DNA from: Eudorina sp. 2006-703-Eu-15 | Taxonomy: Eukaryota; Chlorophyta; Chlorophyceae; Chlamydomonadales; Volvocaceae | Direction of reading: 5' to 3' | Assembly (NCBI GenBank): GCA_003117195.1 | Contig: BDSI01000023.1 | Location: forward strand, 1,184,391-1,248,390 | Length of the DNA: 64,000 nt | Notes under the pieces: generated by a model | What the model saw: only the letters and a program-made list of their open reading frames with translations | Databases searched by the model: none | What the model was told of the DNA's origin: nothing | Part shown: one piece after another, positions 55,500 to 64,000 of the stretch | Layout of the letters: every line of letters begins with the position of its first letter | How positions within the stretch are numbered: the stretch's first letter is position 1 | Made by a program: the position numbers and the translations under genes

Positions 55500-55771
55500 A
55501 TGAATAAAATTTTACTTGGCATAATATGCTTCTTGCTTCCGCCCCTGGGCGTGTACCTGCACACACACAAATGTAACCAAACTTTCTGGATTAACTTGCT
55601 GCTGACGCTTCTCATGTGGCTTCCAGGTAAGCTCCCACGTTTCTTTCCAACTTGTACGCGACATGCCGCACCGTTCGCCTGCCCATGGCTTCCTAACGGC
55701 TTTTGTCCACCCCTGCTCACGCAACAGGGTTCATCCACGCGCTCATGGTGATCGGCTGTCTCAAGTGCTGA
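55500..55771 (+). CDS. PMP3: PMP3 / UPF0057 (RCI2-type) small membrane proteolipid, 56 aa
   Basis: Two exons, 55500-55626 and 55728-55771, join in phase 1 (CCAG|GTAAGC ... AACAG|GG). The protein starts MNKILLGIICFLLPPLGVYL and continues 'FWINLLLTLLMWLPG' and 'FIHALMVIGCLKC'. It has two hydrophobic helices separated by a short loop, with the family's 'PPLGV' and 'LT...LPG.IHA' motifs and the usual length of 50-60 residues. These proteolipids sit in the plasma membrane and affect membrane potential and tolerance of salt and cold. The loop 'HTHKCNQ' and the C-terminal CLKC are Cys/His-rich, in place of the more common Gly/Cys loop. A candidate poly(A) signal lies at 56282-56286. Confidence 0.9.
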
Positions 55772-56161
55772 CGACGAATGCATGCCAACATCTTCGTCGC
55801 GCCATCGCTCCCTGTCAACTGCTTCTCCGTCACCCCCAGCACCGGGAGCCCCCCCCGGGGGCGCAAGGCCCGCTGTGTACGGTAATCAGCGACGGATGCG
55901 ACCTGATTGGTGACCAACACACGGTACAGAGTACATAGTAACGGGATAATGCATATCCTGTGCTGAACATGAAGCTTCCCAGTCGAGCTCGGGGACGTTC
56001 GCAACGGCGGGCCGAGCCCATGGATAAGAGAGAGTGCGCAGAGAGAGAGAGAGCGCGCGCGAGTGAGAGTCTTTGGTGGCGCCCAACGGCGTATATACGT
56101 GGTAGGCAGACGATGACGGACGATGTGGGTGGGGGTGAAGGCACTGCGGGCACGCGCGCGC

Positions 56162-56166
56162 TTACA
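56162..56166 (-). terminator. Candidate TGTAA poly(A) signal of NDC1
   Basis: TTACA on the plus strand, 353 bases beyond the NDC1 stop. Confidence 0.35.
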
Positions 56167-56281
56167 TCGGCGGCCTACCCCCCCTCCAAGGCGCTGTTCT
56201 CCAGCCACAGCCCGTGACGGCTTCACAATGCGCTCCTCCTACAAACCCAACCCGATCCGCGAGTGGACCCCCCCCCAGGGG

Positions 56282-56286
56282 TGTAA
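56282..56286 (+). terminator. Candidate TGTAA poly(A) signal of PMP3
   Basis: About 510 bases after the PMP3 stop. If both this signal and the minus-strand one at 56162 are used, the two transcripts would overlap by about 120 bases. Confidence 0.3.
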
Positions 56287-56518
56287 CCCCTACCTATCTA
56301 TTTAGACGCCCGTGTAGCCTCGTCTCCACCCTTGGGACCGCGTCCCTGAGCGACCGACCCGGGTCAGGTCATGTCAAGTCAGGTCAGGCCAGGTCAGGCC
56401 CCGCCCTGTCTCGCTGAGCTCACAACCTCACAACGAGTCTCTTGTCCCAGCACCCCCATCTGCACTTGCACCCGCACGGGGGCACGGGGGCACCTGCCGC
56501 CGCACCCTCACTGTGCCC

Positions 56519-59500
56519 TCACGCCGTCATGGAGGTGAGCAGCGCGGCGAGGTCCGAGGGGGTGCCGTACGCGGGCTTGGCGCGCGCCTCCCGCAGCACG
56601 CATTCCCGCAGCTTGTCGCCGTATGCAATCGCCAGCCGCGCCACCGCGTTGCGCGCCGCCCCCTCCAGCGCGAACGCCACCTCCTCCACCGGCTGAAGGG
56701 TGACGTTGGTGACGCGGCCCGCGGTGGCGGTGCTCATAAGGCCCACCTGGCGAGCAAGCCGCTCCAGGGAGGAGGTCTGACGGGAGCGGGTCGCCGTCTG
56801 CAGGGGTGCAGGTCGGGGGGGCGGGGGGGGGCTGGAGTGAAACACCCGGTGCAACCCCCCTCGGGGGTTGGCGAGCGAGGAAGCGGAACACCGGGGCCGG
56901 GAACCGGGGACCGCCTGGTCGGTGACCTCGATAGGTGCTCTGAGTGAAACACTATAAAACCAAAAAACCAAGATTTTCTGTGAAGATATCTGTGAAGATT
57001 TTCAGAGGAGCCGTGCCGTTTGGTGGTTGTACGACACTTGGTGACAGTTAAGTTGGCCGCGAAGGCTGGGAGAAGTAATTTAAGGGTTATGTAGCTACTT
57101 TGGGTGGTTGTCGTGGGGCTGAAGGTTGATCATAGATAGCTTCGCGGTAGCCGGCCCGCACCCGGCCGACCTACCGAACGAAGACGGCTGTTCATTGTTT
57201 GCAGGTAACCTTTTGTGTAACGGACAGTTATTTCTTTTGAAAACCTTTCTTTATCGGTGCTCCTGACCTTCCGACGGTTATTCTAAAACAACAGGTTGGA
57301 TAAACAGATGATGGGGACATATCATATCACCCGATGGGGCCCCTAAACGGGCAGCGAGTGCGAACGGGCTGTGCAGGTCGCGGTGCTTTGCGACCAAATC
57401 GGCGTCGGACAGTGTACGGCGTACTGGGCAGGTCCCGAGGTGGGTAGGTTGTGCGCTCTCAACGCCCGGCAATCCACGCAGCGCGGGCCCAAGCAGCAGC
57501 TCTTTAGGAATCCGCATCGCGCCCCCGGGTGGAAGTTGCCTGGTGGGGCCTTGTGCGCCCCCTCCCCTTCCCGTCCCCGTCCCTCCCCGCCCTCACCACG
57601 AACTTGGTGTACTGCTGCAGCGCCAGTACGACCGCCAGCAGCGCCAGGGCGATGTCGGGCAACGCCGGCTCACACAGCAGCACCACCCCGTAGCGGTCCT
57701 CGCCTCTCTGAGCCGCCACTGTGAGGCCGCACAGCGCGCGGAGGCACCAGCCCATCCTGGACAGCCACCACCGAGAGAGACACAGCGCCGACCGCACCCC
57801 CGCATTCCCGCCCGGGTGGACGTGACCACACCCGCGGGCATCCCCCCGAGTGGGGCGGAGGGAAAGGAGCGGTGGGGCATTGGGGGTGCGGCCCAAGACA
57901 GGGCGGGGCAGAGGCCAGGGCGGGTCAGGGCAGGGCAGATCAGGACAGGACAGATCAGGCCAGGGCGAGGACCGCAGCGGGCGTAAAGAGGGCAGGGTGT
58001 GCGACTGACACCTGCCAGGGAATGATCCCCCCTCCTTCCCTCCCTCCCTCCCTCCCTCCAACTGGGCTACGCACCCGAGCTGCTCGCACCCGCCACCGGG
58101 CAGCAATCGAATCGAGCCAGCCGGTGGAGCTGGCGGACAGCCGTGCCCTCACCCCCCTGCCTGCAAAATGTCAAGTCGTACCCGCCGTACCCACCTGTAG
58201 TACTTGCTCCTCACGTTCCACGCCGCCAGGTCCTGCTCCCGAGTGACCACTCGGAGACCCGTACCGGGAGACATCCGCAGCACGTTCCACCGCACCGAGG
58301 CCACCCCGGCCGCTACTGCGGGCGCGGGTGCGGCGCCTGCCCGCGTCCGCGACACCGCCGCCGCCTCAGCTGTCGGAACAGCCGAGCAGCCGAACAAGCC
58401 GGGGTGTGTGTGTGTGTGTGGGGGGGGGGGGGTTGGGCGCAAGTGTGTGATTGACGGACACAAGGGGGCAAGCGGAAGGTGGTGGCGGCAGGCAGTGGCG
58501 GGTTCCTCTGCAGCCCCCCACCGAACCAATGTGAGGGCCACACGTGAAGGCGGACCAGCGGTACACAGCGGCACACGTCCCTCTTGTACGGACAGGTCAC
58601 AAACCTGACCCCCCCGTATGTCTACCAGTTTCCTACCAACACACACACACCCCTTACTCGCACCGCAATGCCGGGTCTCGCGCGGCTCTCCGAACAGGGG
58701 CTCGTGCTCCTTGCTGACCGGCGCCCTCCCCCTTCCTGACGGATCCTCGCCTCGTCAATCCTGTTCCCGTTTGTACCCCAAGTCCCGATCCCGCAGCGCT
58801 GCCCTCCATGTGTCCGTGCTGCCCCCGTACGGCCCGTACTCGACGCACCTGCAGCAGACGGCAGCGCCGCCGCCAGCGCCGCCGTGAAGTCCCGCACCTC
58901 CCCCAGCAGGTAGGCCGCCAAGGGGACCCAGGCCGCGCGGCCGCTCTCATCCGCGAAGATGGCGGCGCGGCGCCACTCCGAGTCGCCCCCCTGCCCCTCG
59001 GAGCTGAGCGCCAGATCCAGCAGCGCCAGGTCCTGGCAGCGGCCACCAACGGGGGGAGTCAAGGGGGTCAGGGGGGCCGGTTGGCGAGTGAGGGATTGAG
59101 GGTGGGGGTGGGGGTGGGGGTGCGGAGGCGGGTGCGCACCAGGGTGTCGGTTACAAGAGGGCCAGGGATGGACGGCCCCAGCGCGCGTGTGCGTGGAGCA
59201 GCCGTACAAATTCACCGGAAAGCTCCGTACAGTGCGGTACAGCTCTCCGTACAGCTTTGTACAGTGACATATCCGCAGCGCCCCGACAGCGCCTCAGCAG
59301 AGCCGCCCGCCTCTGTCAGCAGCCCCAGCGTCCCCCCACAAGCAGGCCGTCACTGCAGGCCGTGCGGCCCCAGCCCGTCCCTGACCGTTCCCCGACCGTC
59401 TCCCACTCTTCGCCCGGAGGTGCCGAGCCCCGCTAGCCCCGCTTGCGAAGGGAAGCCAAGGAACGCACCAAAGAGTGTGTGCTTGTATGCGCACGGGATA

Positions 59501-61113
59501 TAAAGTGCATGCCGCCTGAGCGGCCCACCCCCCCCTCCACCCACGCACTCCCCCAACACCACCCACCCACCCACCCCCTCCCCCACCGACCTGCATGAAC
59601 GTGTTGCTGGCCGCCAGCTCCGCCAGCAGCGGCGCGTTCGGATCGGGGTCCCCCCCCTTGGCGAGCTGCAGCCGCTCGCTGAACACGATCTGCAGCAGCG
59701 CGGCGCCCAGCCCCCAGCCCAGGGAGCACAGGCCGCCCGAGACCGCCCAGCCGTACAGCAGCCGGGGGTGCAGCAGCAGCGACTGCCGGAGGGCCACTGA
59801 GGCGGCCACCGCCACCGCCGCCGAGGAGGCCGCCGCCACCAGAGCTGTGCGGGCCAGGCAGGGGGATGCCACCGCACCGCACCACCCCGCAAGCCAAGAT
59901 TGCAACAAGGGGTGGTAGGAAATTGGCAGAATTGAAAGGGGGGTATCGGAAATCGGTAGACATTTCAAAGGGAGGGGTTCAGTCAGTCAGTCAGTCAGTC
60001 AAAGGGGGGGAGATCACCCGAGACATGACCTGAGGTGACGTGACCTGACATGAGGGCATGAGGGCCTGAGAACAGGCTGTCCCCATGTGGAGCTGAGGCC
60101 CTCATGACAGGGGCCACCTGAGGGCGCCCCAACCGGACAGCCAGGCTGCCCGTGCACCCGGAGGGGAGGGGAGGGGAGGGGAGGGTGGCGAAAGGGTGCC
60201 CCCCCACCTTTTGGCCCCCACCTGCGGCCCCACCTGACCCCCTGGCCCCGCCCCCATGTGTCCGGCCACCCGGCCCCACCTGACGGCACGCACTCCTTCA
60301 ATCGGAACCAGCGGTGCCTCTGGAGGGCGGGGTAGCCCAGCACGTCCCGGCCCCTGCGGAGGGAAGGACCACCGGGCGGGGGGGGGTTGGGGGGATGGGT
60401 TGAGGGGTGGGGTTTGCGGGTTGAGGGGTGGGGTTGAGGGGCGGGTGACCGGGTGGATGCGGAGGGCCCTGCATGGCTGGGCCAGGGGGCGGGGTCAAGG
60501 GGTTCCTCCTGTAGGGCTCATCCAGGGATGGATGTATGAATGTATGAGTGCGCAGAGTGTCAGAAGGGGCGCAGTGCGCTATTGCCCCGCTCCGTTGCCC
60601 CTCCGGTCCCTACCTGAGCAGGTAGCTGCACGAGTACCAGGTGCCCAGCAGCACACCGAACCAGACAGTCCACCCGTTGGAGGCGAGGGCGCCGACCTTC
60701 AGCCGCCCGTACAGCGCGGCGTAGGCCGTCGCCGACACCACGTTCGCGCCGAAGAAGCCGGACGTCGCCATCACGGAGTTCCATGACCGGCCCCTCGCAA
60801 TAACCCGGGTGAGGAACAGGGATATCCACGTCCGGCCGTGGATACCCAGCTTCGCAAAGGTCACCGGCTCAAACTCATTCGACGACAGGACCAGCCGATG
60901 TCCCAGAAGCGATGCCAATTGGAGCAGATACAAAAAGACGTGCGTTATGACCCCAGCGGGACGGAAAAGGGCACCCAATGTGGGCGGCAGGACGACAGCG
61001 GCGAAGACCACGTTCAACACAGCGATCACCGCTGCATGCCATACGATTGTTCCTATAAGCTTCCATTTCAGCGCCTCCGGTTGTGTAGCCGGTCGCGTTC
61101 CTGCCGGCGGCAT
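56519..61113 (-). CDS. NDC1: Transmembrane nucleoporin NDC1, 541 aa, seven exons
   Basis: Minus-strand exons 60614-61113, 60280-60353, 59591-59844, 58849-59032, 58195-58369, 57597-57756 and 56519-56797 join with correct phase at every junction (1,626 bases, 542 codons with stop). NDC1 anchors the nuclear pore complex in the pore membrane. The N-terminal half is membrane-embedded: 'WHAAVIAVLNVVFAAVVLPP', 'FLYLLQLASLLGHRLVL', 'WFGVLLGTWYSCSYLL', 'GWAVSGGLCSLGWGLGAALL'. 'YPALQRHRWFRLKE' is the conserved loop (family pattern P.IQRSRWFR.KE). The C-terminal half has 'QDLALLDLAL', 'RRAAIFADESGRAAWV' and 'GEDRYGVVLLCEPALPDIAL', as in plant NDC1. The ATG at 61113 was chosen over an in-frame GTG three codons upstream. 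Confidence 0.9.
59978..60002. repeat. (GTCA)n short tandem repeat
   Basis: About six GTCA units in NDC1 intron 2, next to the double family A copy. Confidence 0.95.
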
Positions 61114-61557
61114 TTCGTGCACGTTATCGCAAGATACCTCGCAGCATGTGTAATAACAAATATATTAATAATACATGCTTGCTTGTGTTGCGGTGAAGGG
61201 CACAAATGGCTAATCAAGAGCTTGACCGTTGATTTGGCGGGAGTTGCTTTCGAGTTGCGCACATTGATGAGGGTGAGGGGGGCCTGTCGACATGGGTACA
61301 AGCAAAACCTTGCACTGCATAGTTTAGAAATATTATGCAGGAGCTAATGCAATTGTTGTCCATTTCAAAACCCACAGCAACACGTCGAAGGCGAAAGTTG
61401 TTCAACAAGCCGAGGTCCCAAACGGCTGGCTTAATAGTTGCATCCAATATTAACACATCAATATCCGTATTCCTGAGTTGATGGCAGCCTCCGCCCTGAG
61501 CAGGCCTGGATAGGGACAAGGGCCCCCAACACTTCGCAACCGCTTAGGTGCACGTTT
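61114..61557. promoter_or_regulatory. 444-bp divergent promoter region (NDC1 / right-edge gene)
   Basis: The two genes are read outward from here. The AT-rich centre, 61140-61210 and 61310-61470, contrasts with the GC-rich exons on either side. Confidence 0.5.
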
Positions 61558-64000
61558 ATGATGACCGCGTTTCAGACGGGCAAGATGGGGATGCTGCGAA
61601 ACTTCGACCAGCAAGACTTCGGGGTAAGGCCTGGTAGGGACTCCTCTCTGGACGGTACCCCGCCTTCATGCGCAGATTTTCCGGGGTGCTGTGCGAGAGC
61701 CCTGCCACATGCAAGCCAGTCGGGGGCGAGAGGGTGCCGATTGCTGGGTGCTGGTGCGCACGCCGTGGCACCATTCCCTTGCTGTCAAGGCAAGCTACAC
61801 CTTCCCTTCCCTTTCCTCCCCGGGAACCTTCCCTTCCCGGAAACAACCCTCAACAACCCAGCCCGACCCCATCTCGGGGGACCCCGGAGCGGCGGGAGGT
61901 GGGCTGCCCGCCGCCAAGCGCCCCCGCGTGGAGGACGTCCTGCAGCAACATGCGCCCCGGGAGCAGGAGCTGGTTTCGGAGCTCATGGGCTGGCGCAACA
62001 GCAGCCAGGAGTCCCTGTCCGGGCTGGCCGCAACCGCGATGGCCAAAGGGTGCGTATGAGACCGGGGGCGAGGGGGGAGGTAAATCGGAACAGCCCTAGG
62101 AGGCGAGGGCGCCGCCGCACGGGCGGGTCGTGCCGCTCGAGGTCAGCAGTTGGGCCGCGGTTCGCTGCGCGGGTGGGCCCCGCTGCAGGTTGTGGCACCT
62201 GTGGATGGATGGATGGATGGATGGATGGATGGATGGATGGATGGATGGATGGATGGATGGATGGATGGATGGATGGATGGATGGATGGATGGATGGATGG
62301 CGCGAGGGCTGCTGTGCTGAGATGTGTGTGTTTAGAATTGCAACCCGCCCGCCCGCCCGATCCCAGGTGGCAATATACTTACCATAGAACCTGCGAGGAA
62401 AACCTTACCAGATGCAGGCGCGCGGACAAGGCAGCCGCGCCACCACCGCAAGGCAAATCATACCGCAAATACTAAATACGGAGACGCACGACGCACGCAA
62501 ACGGATTGGGTACCGACCTGCAGATGTGTGTGTGGATGCACGGGAGGGGGGGAGAGGTTAGGGCGCCTGCGAGGGCTGGCCGGGCAGGTGGGGGTTATAG
62601 TAATTGGTAGACACATTCAACCTGCGCTGCAGCCAGGGCGAACCTTCAGGAGGTCCCGCCTGGTATGGCGGCCGGTGCGTCTGTTGCCGGGATCGTATCA
62701 CCCGGCACCAGTCATACGTTGATCGCCGGGTGGGGTGGGTGGGTGGGGTGTTTCCGTCGGCGGCAAGCCAGGAGAGTGGGTGCCCTGCAATTGGGAGGTA
62801 GCTGCGCCCACGAAATGTTCGTACGCCAAACAGGAAACAACCGCCCTTAACCAGCCCTGAACTGGCGTACATAGGAAGGGTATGGACGAATGATGAGTCG
62901 GCGGCAGAGCTGCTTCGTTTGGCGCTTCTTGGGGGGTTGGGGGGTGACACGCCGCCCTATGCGCCCCCGCACCGCCGCAGGCCCACCAACTTCGGCGCCC
63001 TCTTCGCGGGACCGCCCTCACAACGGCTGCGACCGGAGCTGCTCCGGTAGGCGGCCGCTGACCCACCCTCCGGGGCTGTGACGGGTGGTGGTGGTGGTGG
63101 GGGTGGGGGTATAGGAAATTGGTAGACATATTTACTTTGTGGAGGGGGGGACTGGGAGAGAAGCTTCCGTGCTGGCAACCGGGCTGCGTCACCATGAGGT
63201 CGAGGAGGGGGATCCGACACAGCTGCGTCATCCAAGACATCGCAAGTGCCGTACCGGGGCCCCTCCCTGGAGGCCTGAGGTCGTTCGAGCATGGAAGGGC
63301 ACTGGGGCGGCCCCCGGGGGATGGGTGTGTGGGTGTGTGTGTGGAGGATGGGGCAGGAAGGGCGCGGAGCGCGACATGCCGAAACACAGGGCCGTGTCAC
63401 AGGCGTAACCCTGTCGAGGCTCTTGAATCTTCGGACGCACTGCGGCGGTCCGTCCGGTAGCCAGTGCGGCATTGACTTCAGTCCATCGCGCGCCACATCC
63501 CCCCGCCCCCGCCCCGCCCCGCCCCCTCCCCCCCCCCGCGCCTCCCCTCAGGGTCCCCAGCGCCGCCACCACCGGACTGCGGACGTTCGCCGATGTGGCC
63601 ACCCGTCCGGCTGCGGCCCCGGAGGACCTCGGGCGGCAGGAGGTGGTGAGCGGCTGGCCGGGCGGGACTTGAAGGGGTGGGAGAGTCCTCGGCGGTTATC
63701 GATTTGTTGCCCTTTGCGGTTTCGCTGCCTTTATTGACCCAGTGGGAGGGGCCTCGGACAGCGGGGATAGAGATGGAGATGAGGATGAGGACCGCCTGGA
63801 TCGTTGGGGCCAGGGACTAGCACAGCACAGCATAGCACCGGGAGCAGCAACAAAGGCGCACGCGGCCCCGCATCGGCAGCCCCGTGGGATTCCCGCTGCC
63901 GCTCCCGCCCCCCGGGCGCGACTACAGCACTGAGTAGCCCTCCCCTCCGTGGCTGTGCGCCCTTCCCCCGCCCCTGGGACTACCCCCCCTTCTCCCGCAG
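61558..64000 (+). CDS. Unrecognised protein, first four exons (gene continues past the window)
   Basis: Exons 61558-61623, 61862-62049, 62981-63046 and 63552-63645 join with consistent phases (0, 2, 2, 0). The start gives [19 protein letters not shown]; then come '[19 protein letters not shown]', '[16 protein letters not shown]', '[16 protein letters not shown]' and '[18 protein letters not shown]'. The last exon ends in front of GTGAGC. The final bases, TCTCCCGCAG, look like the next acceptor. KRPRVED resembles a basic nuclear-localisation motif, but I recognise no family and assign no function. About 138 residues are visible. Confidence 0.65.
62199..62300. repeat. (ATGG)n tetranucleotide array, about 25 units
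   Basis: GATG/ATGG repeat in intron 2 of the right-edge gene. It is open in frame as repeated Met-Asp-Gly-Trp, but it lies between a donor at 62050 and an acceptor at 62980. Confidence 0.97.

Larger units (their letters stand above)
55772..56518. other. Convergent 3' region of PMP3 and NDC1
   Basis: Both genes end here. A purine-rich GAGAGA run lies at 56028-56060 and a GTCAGGTCA-like tandem at 56354-56398. No exon is seen. Confidence 0.6.

Noticed and set aside
61558..62475. Continuous 305-residue frame through the (ATGG)n array
   Set aside because: It reads through a GTAAGG donor at 61624 and shifts frame from the better exon 2 reading; the repeat part is intronic.

Overview
The window looks like nuclear DNA of a volvocine / chlamydomonadalean green alga. 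It is GC-rich and very intron-dense. Splice sites are G-rich after the donor and C/T-rich before the acceptor. Candidate poly(A) signals are TGTAA rather than AATAAA. There are long GT and other microsatellites, and predicted proteins are padded with Ala, Gly, Ser and Pro runs. The proteins resemble land-plant and other eukaryotic families. The species cannot be fixed from the sequence alone.

Layout, left to right. (1) 52-170, minus: one exon of an A-type-like cyclin that runs off the left edge. (2) 171-9554: mostly gene-poor and repeat-rich. It holds an intact 403-bp terminal-inverted-repeat element with a 6-bp target duplication and a related empty site elsewhere in the window, two other dispersed repeat families, and a weak three-exon hypothetical gene at 4487-7191 (+). 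(3) 9555-11287, minus: a four-exon coiled-coil gene whose N-terminal half resembles FLASH/CASP8AP2, a histone pre-mRNA 3'-end processing factor. (4) 12055-16396, plus: RRN3/TIF-IA, the RNA polymerase I initiation factor, with five exons resolved and the extreme N-terminus not found. (5) 17229-17909, minus: a complete four-exon OB-fold single-strand-binding protein of the SOSS-B/hSSB type. (6) 18466-52272, plus: a giant 1,3-beta-glucan (callose) synthase, GT48 family, in 43 exons and about 3,934 residues. It is roughly twice the size of land-plant callose synthases because of long low-complexity insertions. (7) 55500-55771, plus: a two-exon PMP3/UPF0057 membrane proteolipid. (8) 56519-61113, minus: a complete seven-exon nucleoporin NDC1. 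(9) 61558-right edge, plus: the first four exons of an unrecognised gene; the window ends exactly on what looks like the next splice acceptor.

The genes do not form one pathway. Cyclin, RRN3, NDC1 and the FLASH-like gene are housekeeping, cell-cycle and nuclear functions. The glucan synthase works at the plasma membrane or wall. Three neighbouring pairs are divergent over short intergenic gaps (FLASH-like/RRN3, SSB/glucan synthase, NDC1/right-edge gene), so shared promoter regions are likely.

The most interesting signal is a dispersed repeat inside the introns of the glucan synthase, NDC1 and the right-edge gene. Sense copies sit just upstream of 3' splice sites. Most antisense copies sit just downstream of 5' splice sites, so the same C-rich end of the element usually faces the exon. 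This is the geometry expected of introner-like or intron-expanding elements. Exon coordinates below come from reading splice sites and checking codon phase by hand; no alignment or search was run.
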